64,000 bases of DNA from Limnanthes douglasii subsp. nivea (taxonomy: Eukaryota; Streptophyta; Magnoliopsida; Brassicales; Limnanthaceae): positions 107,951,278 to 108,015,277 of the forward strand of contig JAUPFV010000003.1 in the NCBI GenBank assembly GCA_036936605.1, read 5' to 3'. The notes under the pieces were generated by a model. That model made no database searches and was not told the origin of the DNA. It saw only the letters and a program-made list of their open reading frames with translations. Below, in pieces: positions 12,796 through 23,767 of the stretch. The position numbers and the translations under genes are program-made. Position 1 is the stretch's first letter; the number at the start of each line of letters is the position of its first letter.

Positions 12796-13728
12796 TCATT
12801 CGACCATTTCTCTTACTTCCTTCTGACTGTCTATAGAAGCAAACTCATTAAAAGTAACGTCCCTACTGATGAGAAAACCTGGAAACTTTGGAGAGATACA
12901 CCATAACCTATATCCCTTCACTCCAGTAGCATATCCTAGAAATATGCATCTCTTTGCCCTCGGCTCAAGTTTACCATCTCTCACATGAGCATACACAGAA
13001 CAACCAAACACCCTCAAATGTTCATAATCAGCCGATGATCCAGACCAAATCTCAAAAGGAGTTTTACAATCAATAGCCGTTGATGGAGACCGATTCACCA
13101 AGTAACACGCTGTATTGATAGCTTCAGCCCAAAAATCCTTTCCCATAGTCCTGTTCATTCTTTCTGCGACTCCATTCTGTTGTGGTGTTGTAGAACAAGT
13201 GCGATGGCGCAATATTCCCTCAGCTTCGCAAAACTCGTTGAAATCACGACTGCAATATTCTAACCCATTATCTATCCTAAGACGTTTGATTTTTCTTCCT
13301 GTTTGCTTCTCAATCATCGTCTTCCATTTGACAAAGGTTGAATATGCTTCATCTTTCGTTTTCAGAAAGTAAACCCACACCATCCTTGAATAATCATCAA
13401 TCAAACTCATGTAGTATATGGCTCCGCTCTTGGATAGAATTCTGTTTGGACCCCAAAGATCTGAGTGAATGTAGTCCACTGTCCCTTTAGTCTTTCTTAC
13501 AACTGATTTGCTGAATTTGACTCTAGTTTGTTTACCAAACACACATTGCTCACAAAATCCCAATGATTCTGCTTTATACCCTTTCAACAAATCTCTCTTT
13601 CCCAAAACAGCTAATCCTCTGTCACTCATGTGACCAAGACGCCAATGCCACAACTTATTTTGATCTTGCCTACTTTGGATATTACTCCCTGATGATGCTA
13701 CTGTAGCATCGCCCATAACAACACTCCC
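12796..13728 (-). pseudogene. copia A integrase
   Basis: The frame begins just after the TAG at 13729-13731. It carries the zinc domain HHCC (WHWRLGHMS ... CEQCVFGK) and the DDE core (D in DLWGPN, D in LRIDNGLEY, E in QQNGVAERMN). After NRT the sequence jumps to MGKDFWAEAINTACY. Relatives, including element B, have about 14 more residues here, so there is a small in-frame deletion near 13135-13150. The stop at 12796 (TGA) precedes a linker with another TAA (12706-12708) before the reverse transcriptase. Confidence 0.9.
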
Positions 13729-14853
13729 CTAGAGAATGTAAAGACCCTTCTGCAAACTACCTTTTATGCATACCATTGAGCCTTTTGTCACTTTGATTAC
13801 ACCATTTTCTACATGGTACTTGTAACACCGAGAGTCTAGAGTCCCAAGAGAAATCAGGTTTTTTAACCCAGGAACATGCCAGCACGTCAAGATTCTAACA
13901 ACCCCGTTAAACATTCTGATTCTGACGTTACCAATACCACCAACAGTCAACGAATGATTGTTTCCTAAATATACAGTTCCCTGCATTGGCTTGTACGTAT
14001 CAAACCACTGGTTGAACTGACACATGTGATATGTAGCGCTAGTATCAAGTACCCAAGATTTTTTCCCAAAGTCTGAACTCACGGACAATACATCTCCTTT
14101 ACCACTGTTTTCACTATCGTCGGAATCATTCACACCTTCAACAATGTTTGCTGCATTTTCCTTTTGACTTCCCTTCTTACCATTCAGTTTTGGACAATCT
14201 CTCCTATAATGACCATGCTCACCGCATTCATAACAGTTTGGGTGCTTCACCCTTGACTTGGACCTCCAGTTCTTCCTTCTTAAAGAACTCGCTTTGCTTT
14301 TAGATCTTCCCCTAGTCGTAAAACCTTCCCCTTCAGCTTGATTGTCTGGCTGCAACTGTCTCATCGCTTTTGATTTCAGTTCCCCTTTGACATCTGCTAG
14401 CGATAACTTATCCTTACCATACATAATGGTATCTAAGAGGTTTTCATAGGGAGCTGGAAACGATCTCAATACAAACAAATCTTGATCCTCATCCTCAATA
14501 TTGATATCTATGTTCTCTAAGTCCATTATAATTGATTTAAAATTATCTAGGTGCTTTGTTATGGACTTACCTTCTTTCAATCTGAAATCATACAAACGTT
14601 TCTTCAAGTATAATCGGTTTACTACTGATTTCTCTGAGTAAGGATCTCCTAGCTTTTTCCATGCGCAGGCAGCAGTCTTCTCACCACTAATCTCGCGAAG
14701 CACATTGTCTTTCACACTCATTAAAATCCAGCACAAAGCCCTTTCTTGAAGATCTTGTTTCTCCTCTTCTTTCATCTCTTCTGGTAACTTATTCTCCACA
14801 GCCTTCCACAACCCTTGCAGTACCAATGAAGATTTCAGTTTAATCTTCCACAA
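13729..14853 (-). pseudogene. copia A gag and protease
   Basis: The 374-codon open frame contains gag (residues about 1-190; VVNRLYLKKRLYDFRLKEGK, ITKHLDNFKSIIMDLENI) and a CCHC knuckle (CYECGEHGHYRRDC, about residue 207). The protease N-terminus follows around residue 262 (SWVLDTSATYHM). The canonical protease triad in this family is D-(S/T)-G-A; here it reads D-T-S-A, so the glycine is lost. The frame ends at a TAG (13729-13731) where the family would read on into the integrase. Gag itself is intact and could be expressed. Confidence 0.92.
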
Positions 14854-14953
14854 CGCAAAGCTGGATCCCCCATCAAATTTTTAAATCATGTATTTTGTTG
14901 CTACAGACACCATTGTGAAACCCTAATTGCAAAAGCCCTAATTTCACCACGTT

Positions 14954-14965
14954 GCTCTGATACCA
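14954..14965 (-). other. Primer-binding site of copia element A
   Basis: The minus strand reads TGGTATCAGAGC, complementary to the 3' end of plant initiator tRNA-Met, 4 nt inside the 5' LTR. Confidence 0.95.
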
Positions 14966-14969
14966 ATTT

Positions 14970-15319
14970 TGTTATAAAATACTATGCAATTATCACAAAA
15001 TGGTTCAAGCACAAAATATATACGAAGGAAAGATTTAAATGAAACACAGGATTTAACGTGGTTCGACAATTGTCTACGTCCACAGGCGCCGCCAGAGAAA
15101 GAGTTTCACTATAATAGAAAAGGTTACAGATTTCAGATTGTGTTTTGTGTCGCCCTAGTAATCTATTTATAGGGAAGTAATAGACTTAATAGACTATGGG
15201 CCTAATGGGCTCATACCACAAAACTAACTCAAGTGATTGGACAATATCACTATCACAACACAAAACTGTACTGCTGGACATATTACACTGTCAATGAACT
15301 ATTCGACTCATTCACAACA
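14970..15319 (-). repeat. 5' LTR of copia element A
   Basis: The 350-bp partner of 10506-10855. A TATAAATAG-type word (plus strand CTATTTATAGGG near 15165) is the likely TATA element for minus-strand transcription. Confidence 0.95.
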
Positions 15320-15324
15320 GATGG

Positions 15325-16346
15325 ATTCATAATTTATTTTCTTAAGAGTCCGACATTTCTATTATATGAAATCTAGTATTAAAACTTTCAATATGCACCA
15401 TTTTTCATATTTAACGAAGTTAGATAAATCTTGAAAAAGTACAGCATGGAAATATTAAAATTTTGAATTATGAGAGCAAAATATACAACTATCTTAATTA
15501 TCTATTTTGAAAATCTACTATCATATGCTTAAAAATGTTCAGATATCCTATCATTAGACTTCTAAAAATGGACCTTATCCTCTTTAATGTAGTTCTTTTA
15601 ACCTATGCTTAAAATTCAGAGAAAAAAGAAATAATCGCCCATCATTATAATCTTATAGATTCCCTGACATTCCTAATGAAAAAACATATCGTACTCTTTT
15701 TTGTCTAAACAATTTTTAGGTACGAAACTTACAATATTTAATCTTAATTATCGCATATATAACAGAAAAGGTTGAATTTTCTCAACTTTACGTTCTAATA
15801 TGATTAATTTGAATTGACTCGACATAATCCTTAGCAAAGACATTAGTCACAAATACTCTCTAAATTACTTCTAGCTACTAGTTATTTAAGGAAGATAATA
15901 TTGGCTCACGATCACATTTGAATACTTTTAAGACCTTCTTGTGGACCGATCTAGGATTCCCTGACATAGATTATCGTGACCATTCTGTACTAAAATCTAG
16001 TTATACATAAGTATGCGTCCTTTAAATGAAACAACGACATCATGCATTCGTTTATTAACTCTCTAAAAAATATGTGGAGTGGTGTAGCAAGAACCAAAAT
16101 ACTATGTGTCCTGGATCTCTTTGTTATTAAACTATCTAGGAGATATGGCTATTAAACTATCTATGAGATATGGATTCGATAGGGTTTTGTCACCTCTGTT
16201 ACTATTTCTCCATTTAGTAGTTTTGTTTAGTGAAACTAATCTAACCGATCAATCATATAAGATTTTTTTTATTCCAATAGAAAAAAACTTTTAAAGAATT
16301 TGTAAAGTGATATATTAAATTCTAAAGTTGTGTTTACAGTGGCCAA

Positions 16347-16397
<51 letters not shown>

Positions 16398-16770
16398 TTT
16401 TAGTCTCCTATAGTAATTACATAGAATTCTGTAATAATTTCAATTTCTTATAATAATTACATATTATTTTATTTAGTGTAGTGTAATAATATGGAATTAA
16501 AGGCATAACTATATATTAGTTTTAGTCTTCTCCTAATATATTATATTCGCTCTTGTGTAATAATTTCATATTATTCTATTAGATTCATTTAGATTAGACT
16601 TTCCTTCTATTAATATGGATTTTTTTTCACATACAAGAAAGTTATTCAGTTCGAGGGCAGATCGTAATTTTTTGGGTTGGGCTTTGAGAGTGGGCTGAAA
16701 AAGTGTAGAAAAATAACAATAACTATCTTATGTATTACATTAGACTAAATTCTATTTTTATTACTTAATA
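15325..16770. other. Intergenic with TA microsatellite
   Basis: AT-rich sequence with no gene recognised. An uninterrupted (AT)23 tract lies at 16349-16394. Confidence 0.6.
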
Positions 16771-17030
16771 CTCCCTCTGGTTCATAACAAGTGTCTTTTA
16801 AAGTTGTTGTAGGGGTATTAAGAAATGTAATGGTTAATTTTAATTTTATAAAAAATAGTTATAAATTTACGTATCTAACCTTCATTGAAAACAACAATAT
16901 AAGAAAAATCACTACAAGACAAATGATAAAAAAAATAAACTATGTAAAAAATTTACTTTGATATTCTAAATGACACTTATTTTGAAACACTTTTTTTTCT
17001 AAAACGACACTTATTATGAAGCAGAGGAAG
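16771..17030. mobile_element. Stowaway-type MITE
   Basis: The 260-bp block starts CTCCCTCTGGTTCATAACAA and ends TTATGAAGCAGAGGAAG, whose reverse complement matches the start at most positions for about 25 bp. It is flanked by TA on both sides (16769-16770 and 17031-17032). CTCCCTC termini and a TA target duplication are the Tc1/mariner Stowaway signature. It is non-coding. Confidence 0.88.
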
Positions 17031-17379
17031 TACTAAATATATTATACACTAAAAATAATGGATTTGTGCCCCCACAGAAACCCAGTTAGTTCCACCTCTG
17101 GATATGTGCATAATTTTCTCTTGCATCGGTCTACACATTCAACTATTGGTAATTATATATCGTTCTAAAGTAAATGTATACGATGCATTCATTTTCAAAT
17201 CATGCCAAACAATAACCTTTCTAATTAATTTTTTTTATTGTATTTCATTATCCCATGAACATCGTGAACATTCTTGATGGTCTAAGAAATCCATTCATGT
17301 ATCCATATTTTTAAAGACGGTTGAATATCATCCAAGCTCCGTATAAAAAATTATAACAAACCACCCTTAAAGATTCAAA

Positions 17380-17855
17380 GTAGTGCATGTTTACTTAATG
17401 TGCATATAATAAGACAATATAAATGTACATAAAATATGTGACGTTACACACAAAAAAAGTTGTTAATAAAATATATTATATATAGTGAAATTCTAAAACT
17501 GGATGATTTTGTAATCCAACTGCAATACTGAACGATCATGTAAATTTTAAAATTTTAGATAAAAAATTATCCGATACAAACAACTAGAGGTAAAATTATA
17601 AAATTGGAGAACCAAATTAAATCAGTCAAATTTATCTGTTAATTGACATTTTAACATAAATTTAACTCTAGGATAATCTTGGAAATTACTTGATTCAAAA
17701 GTTTCATTCAAGTTTATCACACAACATTAAGAAAAATGAGAGTCACAACAATTTGAGTACATGAAGAAAATGTAGAACTTTGCCTTGATTTTAAATGACA
17801 CAAACTAATTACCAAACTACGCTTCGCTTTTTCCCCGCATTCAGACCATTAGTTA
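17380..17855 (+). repeat. Arm 2 of the segmental duplication, segment a
   Basis: This segment aligns with 1545-2030 (anchors AGACAATATAAATGTA and GAAATTCTAAAACTG). It is interrupted at 17856 by copia element C and resumes at about 22035. The 300 bp before it show weaker similarity to 1-39 joined to 1506, i.e. arm 1 without the Mutator-like insertion. Confidence 0.65.
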
Positions 17856-18119
17856 TGTTACGAAAGAGAAGAATAAGTCGCCAATAAAAAATGGCTAGGG
17901 TTTATGTTTATTTAGAAAGCGTGTATATTACAAAGTTTATATCTCTTTATTTATAGATAAAATATATTGGCTAATGGGTCTGGTCTTATATCTCTAACAC
18001 CACCCCTCAAAACTCACAATGCAACAATAATAAGCATTGAGAGTTTGTCACAAAGAAAACGAAACATTCTTTGTTGACTAAGCCTTCGTGAAAATATCAG
18101 AACCTGCAAAGCTGATTGA

Positions 18120-19350
18120 ACATATGGAAGTGAGATGGTGCCAACCTGAAGATGATGTCGAGTTTAGTGACAATCTATTTCAATATGCTTCGTTCTCTCA
18201 TGGCAAACAATTTTTTTTCTATCTGCATGACACTTTTATTATCACAATGTAGGGAATTGGGTTTAGTAACATTAACCTTAATGTTTGCAAGAAGCCATCG
18301 TAACCAAACAATCTCACATGTGGTGACGACCATAACACGGTACTCAACTTCAATAGGCGATTTAGAGACAATATCTTGTTTCTTGCTTTTCCATGATATT
18401 AATGAATCTCCAAGGAAAATACAGATTCCAGTAGTAGATTTTAAGTTATGAGGATCACTATCCCAATCATCATCGCTATATGCACGCAGTTCAAGTGAAG
18501 AGGTCGAGAGAAATAAGATGCTCTAGAACTGAGTGCTACAAATATATCTCAATATTTGAAGAATATCTCCCCAATGGACGGATGTAGAAGCAGTAAAAAA
18601 ATGACTAGACCAAGCTCCCTAAAAGAGTTCGATATAGTGTGGGTCTGACAAATGAACACCGTTACTCGGAGAATACCGAACATGGGTTTCGAGAGGGGTA
18701 TCTACCGTCCGGTTATCAAAAAGTCACGCTCGCACGAATAAATCAGATATACATTTTGTCTGAAAGAGAATATAACCTTTTGGAGAGTGAGCCACCTCAA
18801 TACCTAAAAAGTAACGTAATAGTCCCAAGTCTTTCATCGCAAAACTTTGAGCCAAATCACATTTTAGTGCCTCAATGCCATCAATATCATCACCTATAAT
18901 AATCATATCATCTACATATAGGAATATAATAATTCATCATGCACTCGTACATCTGATAAACAAGGTTGAATCATGATTATTAGCAAGGAAACCGAGTGAA
19001 TTAATAACCGTAGAGAATTTTTCAAATCAGGCACGAGGAGCTTGTTTTAGACCATAAAAAGCTTTCCTAAGTCAACAAACTTCACCTGGTTGGTGAGAAA
19101 CAATTGAAGAAGGATTAATGTAAACCTCCTCATGAAGATCACCATTCAAAAACACATTTTTGACATCTAATTGGAAAATCTTCCACTGGCGAACAAATGC
19201 AACCACAATAAGAGTACGAACAATCGTCATTTTTTCCACTAGGGCAAATGTCTCATAATAATACATACCATACTTTTTAATACCCTTTTGCTACAAGATG
19301 AGCCTTATATCTTTCAATAGACTCATCATACTTTGTTTTAATTTTAAAAA
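18120..19350 (-). pseudogene. copia C reverse transcriptase and RNase H remnants
   Basis: Minus-strand frames give the palm segment at 19072-19266 (WKIFQLDVKNVFLNGDLHEE). At 18724-18906 is a segment just after the catalytic loop (MIIIGDDIDGIE, then MKDLGLLRYFLGIEVAHS). An RNase H piece around 18200-18400 reads SPIEVEYRVMVVTTCEIVWL and continues to LHCDNKSVMQI. Stops and frameshifts are frequent. Part of the fingers and the segment between 18480 and 18720 is scrambled or lost. Confidence 0.78.
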
Positions 19351-19539
19351 CCCATCGAGAGTCATTATATGCTTAGCGGAAAGAGGTTTAACTATATCCC
19401 ATGTATGAGTCCAGTTAAGAGCAGTAGGCTTTTCGACTATTTTATTTTCCCAACGAGTATCACAAATAGCTTCTTTAAATAATTGAGGTTCATATAAATC
19501 ATGTATGTTTGCTATGAAAGAGACGAAAGGAGCTGAGTA

Positions 19540-20570
19540 AGATGAATACGCAAAATCTGGTAGTTTGGTTTACTTACTTGGACGAGCAGATCTTCCGAGT
19601 GGTGGAGTTGTTGGTTCACCAAAAGAAAGAGCTGATTTAGGCATTGATAGAGTAGAAGTAGTATCATATGTCGTCGTAGTAGTACCAGGCACATCACAAT
19701 ATTGTTTGTTACTATTATTTTCAAAAGGATCAATAGTCTGAAGTTTGCTACTTGTTATATCATGTGATTTAGCTGGAATCAAATAAAACAAGATATGATC
19801 AAGAAATGTAACATGTCGAGAGACAGAAAGTTTCTGACTAGTGGGATCAAAACAACGATAACCTTTCTGTCTAACATCATAACCCAAGAAAACACATATT
19901 ACGGTTTTAGGTTCCAATTTGTTGCGTTCTACATGAGGACGAAGGACAAAACATGTACATCCAAACACTCTTAAGGAATAATAATCTCGGGGGGGGGGGG
20001 GGGGGGGTTCCATATAACTTTTTAAAGGGAGACAACCCAGAATTATGTACAGTCGGAATTCGATTAGTTACATATAAAGTAGTATGAATTTCCTATCACT
20101 AAAAAATAGTAGGAACCTCGGCAGATAAAAACGAAGAACGAGCAGTATCAACAAGGTGATGATGTTTTTTTTTCAGTAACACCATTCTGCTGAGGGGTGG
20201 CAGTGTAAGAAGATTGATGTATGGTGCCATCAGATGTAAGTAACTAAGTAAAATCATTTGATGTATATTCACCCCCTAAGTCACACCAGAAGCAATTTTT
20301 ACAACAGAATGTTGACTCTTAACAAGTGCCCAAAATTCTCTATAAATTCCAATAAAATCTGATCTTCGTTTCATGAGATAAACCCAAGTATATCGAGTAT
20401 AATCATCGATGAAAGATACATAATATGACAAACCACCCTTGATGGAGACATGAGATGTACCCCGGACATCCGAATGAATTAAATCAAAAAGAGCAATGGA
20501 AGAATATACACTTTTATTAAAAGATAAAGCTAAAAATTTGGCGAACTGAGTACCAATTGACTAGGTTACA
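19540..20570 (-). pseudogene. copia C integrase remnants
   Basis: The minus-strand frame 19570-20013 carries the end of the integrase core (YSLRVFGCTCFVLRPHVERN, then VFLGYDVRQKGYRCFDP). The core start is at 20100-20500 (FDLIHSDVRGTSHVS, then YYVSFIDDYTRYTWVYLMKR). A run of 19 G (C on the coding strand) at 19989-20007 gives a proline string and probably a frameshift. No zinc-finger domain is visible upstream. Confidence 0.78.
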
Positions 20571-20830
20571 AAATTCTTGATCCAAGTGATGATCTTTGCA
20601 TTATCAGTTTCCCATGTGTCAAGAAATGTAGCATAGTTCTCACTACTAGGTGTATTAGAAGGTTAATGATTTGAACCTAAAAAATATCCCCACATGTGTT
20701 TGCCATAAAGAAATGTTTTTCATGATATAGCTCCAGTAAGAGTAGTTTCCCATATAGTTTAGTACCAATCGACTGCATAGAATCCTTCCTTGTCATTCCC
20801 AAAAAAACAGAATCCGAATCGAAAATAAAA
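20560..20830 (-). pseudogene. copia C gag N-terminal remnant
   Basis: On the minus strand, fragments such as SIGTKLYGKLLLLELYHEKH at 20700-20790 and a word like SIGTQFAKF near 20550 match the start of copia gag proteins (the segment ending SIGTQLAK in intact relatives). The latter runs directly into integrase sequence. This is best explained by an internal deletion removing the rest of gag, the protease and the integrase N-terminus. The call rests on short motifs. Confidence 0.55.
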
Positions 20831-21304
20831 GAATAAGTTTGCAGCCAAACAGAAGTAGATCCAAAATTTCCAAACAAACTCAATACCAATACGCAGTCCA
20901 AATTTCCTAACAAATCTAAAAATGCCAAATAAATCCAAAAATTTCAATTATATCCAAACCAATTAATAACCGCCTTTTACTAATACAACAAATTATGTAT
21001 ACGGCGAACGAAATAATTATCAATCTTTTTAATATTAGGAATTACTATATCGTCTCTCGATAATCCTCTCGTAAAGCTAAAATGGATCCGGTATTCGACT
21101 TCGTTGTCCACCAAACAACTATTTAGATGCAATTACTCTAGTGTCTAATACAGTAGGTTGGAAGTCACTAATACCACGCACAAAATTCAACAAGCAAATT
21201 ATGTTCCTACTTCGTTAATTCATTGTCACCGATTACATAATATTTGGATACAATATTCATTATTTGTCCACTGAATATTCAATATCCAAACATGATTTTT
21301 TAAC

Positions 21305-21545
21305 TACTCCCTCTGTTTCATAATGTTAATTGTTTAATAAGTTTTCACGAGTCTCGTAATTATTTTATTTTTTTAAAAAAATAACCGCAATAAATTTGAT
21401 TGATAAAAACTTAACAAAATCATCAATAAATTCAGTAGCTATTGCTAGAAAACAAAAGAACAACATCTATTACGCATTATGTTATAAAACGACACATATT
21501 ATGAACCAATTTTTCTTCCTTAAAACGACACGACTGATATAATGA
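21305..21545. mobile_element. Degenerate Stowaway-like MITE inside copia C
   Basis: It begins CTCCCTCTGTTTCATAATG and has ACGACACATATTATGAAC (21489) and GATATAATGAAAC (21535) as possible opposite ends. The left terminus is typical of Stowaway. The right end is worn and a TA duplication cannot be placed with certainty. Confidence 0.5.
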
Positions 21546-22034
21546 AACAAAAATAATACCGATTGAATAAATTTTCCACTTGATACTCTTTAAACTCAAA
21601 TCTAAATCCAATTCGTGTTCACAGTTTACACTAGAATTCACAATATACATTTGAACGGGTCTTATTTAATAAATCGATTTCTCGGTCGACTTTTTCTCAA
21701 GCAATATACAGCTGCATACAATACACAGTTAAAGCAATACACTGTGTCACTCATACCAACAATAATCCAACTAATCAACCGAAATCAAATACTTGATAAA
21801 TAACGGACCTAAAACTAGATCGAAACTAAATACATGGCAGTAACAGAAAAATCGTTACGCTTGCCCCGATTAAATTGCTATAGGCTCTCATACCAACGAA
21901 AAGAGATAACTTCTACACCGATAAAAAACTTTTTGTTTATTTAGTGTATATTGCAAAAAATGTAAAACCTTATTTATTGAAAAAATATATGAGAGAATGA
22001 ACCTCGAGATATATCTCTAACAAATTCGACCTCC

Positions 22035-22667
22035 AGTTACCGATTTTATGTTATGTTAGTTCGTAATTTTTTTAATAGCGCATAAATTATATATCGGTAG
22101 CCAGTTATCTATCCGCGTTTTGACAAATCAGATTGTAAGATTTTTAGTTTGGACCAGAACGAACCGAATTAAATTTTCAATTTAATTCGGTCCCAATCAT
22201 TTTCGATTTCGATCCGATTCTGGTTCGGTCTTTCGATTTAGTTTAGTTTGGTTTAAGTCCTTTTCAGTTTATTCAGAATAAAATTATTTAATTTTTAAAC
22301 TTTTTAACTTAAACAAGTGATATAAAAGTTAAAATATATAATTAGTTTTTGATTTTTTTTATGTTGAACCTAATTTAATAATTTTGGTAATATAATGCAT
22401 TAGAAATAAATTAAAAAGAAAATATACTGCTATCTTTCCGTATTGGTTTATCGGGTTGATTACTTCGTTTCCAGATTGATTAACCCGACTCATCAATAAT
22501 TTTATAAGTTCGGTTCTGAGGCGTTTTTCAATTTCAAATCGTAAAATAAAACTTACACCAAATAGTTAACATTCCGATTTGTTGTGAACTAATCTTACCC
22601 GTTTGATTCCCACCTGGTTTTCATTTCTAATAACCATTCACAGATATATATATATATATATATATAT
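22035..22667 (+). repeat. Arm 2 of the segmental duplication, segment b
   Basis: This continues the alignment with arm 1 (about 2020-2640), including the CGGTTCG/AT repeat. It ends TTTCTAATAACCATTCACAG followed by (AT)12 at 22644-22667. Arm 1 at the same point reads TTTCTAGGAACCTTTAACAG, then CACATATACATATATAAAAG and on into the beta-glucosidase upstream region. Arm 1 is therefore uninterrupted where the 3.2-kb element sits in arm 2. Confidence 0.7.
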
Positions 22668-23039
22668 GGAATTGCTAAAAAAAGGCCAAAATTACTCTGC
22701 GAAATCGTTTATAATTTTTTTTTTAAAAACTACTCCGTGAAGTTATTTTGTTTGACGATTTTACCCTTACGAAATCGTATAAATAGTCAAATTTACTCCG
22801 CGAAGTTATCATAATTTCAAAAAAAAATCAAATTCTCTAACTTTGCTCTACCTTCTCTCTAAAAAAATTATAACTAAAAATTATAACTATAATTATAACT
22901 AAAAATTAAAACTAACCTAAACTAAATTAAATTAAAAAAGATCTAAACCTAAAATTTAAATCTAACTTAAATTAAATTAACCTAAACTAACTTAACCTAA
23001 CTTAACTTAAAGTAAAACAAAACTAAAGTAAAAGAAAAC

Positions 23040-23764
23040 AAGAGTAAGAGAAAATTCACCTAGCCTATTCTCTCTCTACCCAGTACCTCTCCCATATCTG
23101 AAACCTACCCCTAAACCGGTCACTCTTCCACACCCACCGACACCCATCTAAACCGAAATCGTCACCGGAGAGTCTAGTCGGAGTAACAAGAAGGAACCGG
23201 CGAGCAAAATCTCTGATTCAGAATCGAAAAATTATTGTAAGTTCATTTCGTTGTTGTTAGATATGTTAGTTAGGTTTAGTTAGGCTAGATCTGTAGAAAA
23301 TGTGGTTTTTTGGGCTGTTCGTACGCCAATGCAGAAGCTTAAAGCTTCTGCCATGGCGAAACTGTTCTTCGCCACACAGGGGCGAAGAACAGGATCCATA
23401 CGCCATCGAGTGGCGTATGGTTGGTTCCATACGCCAGCTCGATGGCGTGGGTACCTGACTGTACGCCTCTTGATGGCGTATTGCCAGGATCCCACGCCTT
23501 CGATCTGGCGTATGGAACCAACCCTACGCCACATGTGATGGCGTAGGGACCTTATCACACGCCATCAGTGTGGCGTTTGTATCAGGTCCTGCGCCAAAGT
23601 GATGGCGCTGTGATGCTACAGTCACCGGAATGGCCCGGGACCGGTTTCATATTGTTTGTTGGTGTCGATCATATGTGTTTAGGCTATTTTTGTTACAAAA
23701 ACAGATATCCAAGTGAGATTTAGTATTTTCAAGCACGCCTTCACATTTGCATTTCTATTTACAG
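23040..23764 (+). other. Putative 5' UTR exon and intron of ORF1
   Basis: A CT-rich leader with GC content above its surroundings (about 23040-23236) runs to ATTATT|GTAAGTTCATTT, a good donor at about 23237. TTTCTATTTACAG|GTT at 23764 is a good acceptor three bases before the ORF1 start codon. The intron would be about 528 bp and holds the left palindrome array. The reading rests on splice consensus only. Confidence 0.5.
23364..23608. repeat. Array of eight CGCC...GGCG palindromes (left cluster)
   Basis: Eight stem-loop-forming inverted repeats lie in 245 bp, most built on ACGCCA/TGGCGT with 5-9-nt loops. They are 23364-23390 (10-bp arms), 23397-23420 (10-bp arms), 23427-23450, 23462-23480, 23493-23513, 23522-23548 (9-bp arms), 23559-23576 and 23591-23608. 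Arms are conserved and loops vary. The array lies in the putative 5'-UTR intron of ORF1. Confidence 0.9.
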
Positions 23765-23767
23765 GTT

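Larger units (their letters stand above)
10506..15319 (-). mobile_element. Ty1/copia element A, structurally complete
   Basis: Two 350-bp LTRs begin and end TG...CA and are flanked by the perfect 5-bp target duplication GATGG (10501-10505 and 15320-15324). A tRNA-Met primer site (TGGTATCAGAGC on the minus strand) sits 4 nt inside the 5' LTR. A polypurine tract abuts the 3' LTR. By eye the LTRs differ at about 17 of 350 sites, roughly 5%. Inside, on the minus strand, are gag, protease, integrase, reverse transcriptase and RNase H, with several in-frame stops and an integrase deletion. It is structurally whole but cannot encode its own enzymes. Confidence 0.97.
17856..22039 (-). mobile_element. 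Ty1/copia element C, degenerate
   Basis: Short LTRs lie at 17856-17999 and about 21897-22022, both reading TGTTAGAGATATA... on the minus strand. A tRNA-Met-type primer site (TGGTATGAGAGC, one mismatch) is at 21884-21895, and a polypurine tract (GAGGGGTGG) abuts the left LTR at 18000. AGTTA occurs immediately left (17851-17855) and again at 22035-22039, but 12 nt beyond the right LTR. The interior has RNase H, RT and integrase remnants, then gag remnants. Most of gag, the protease and the integrase zinc domain are missing. Confidence 0.85.

Noticed and set aside
23280..23558. 60-90-codon frames on both strands in the palindrome array
   Set aside because: Palindromic GC-rich sequence is open in several frames on both strands. 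The encoded strings mirror the repeats and have no protein-like pattern.
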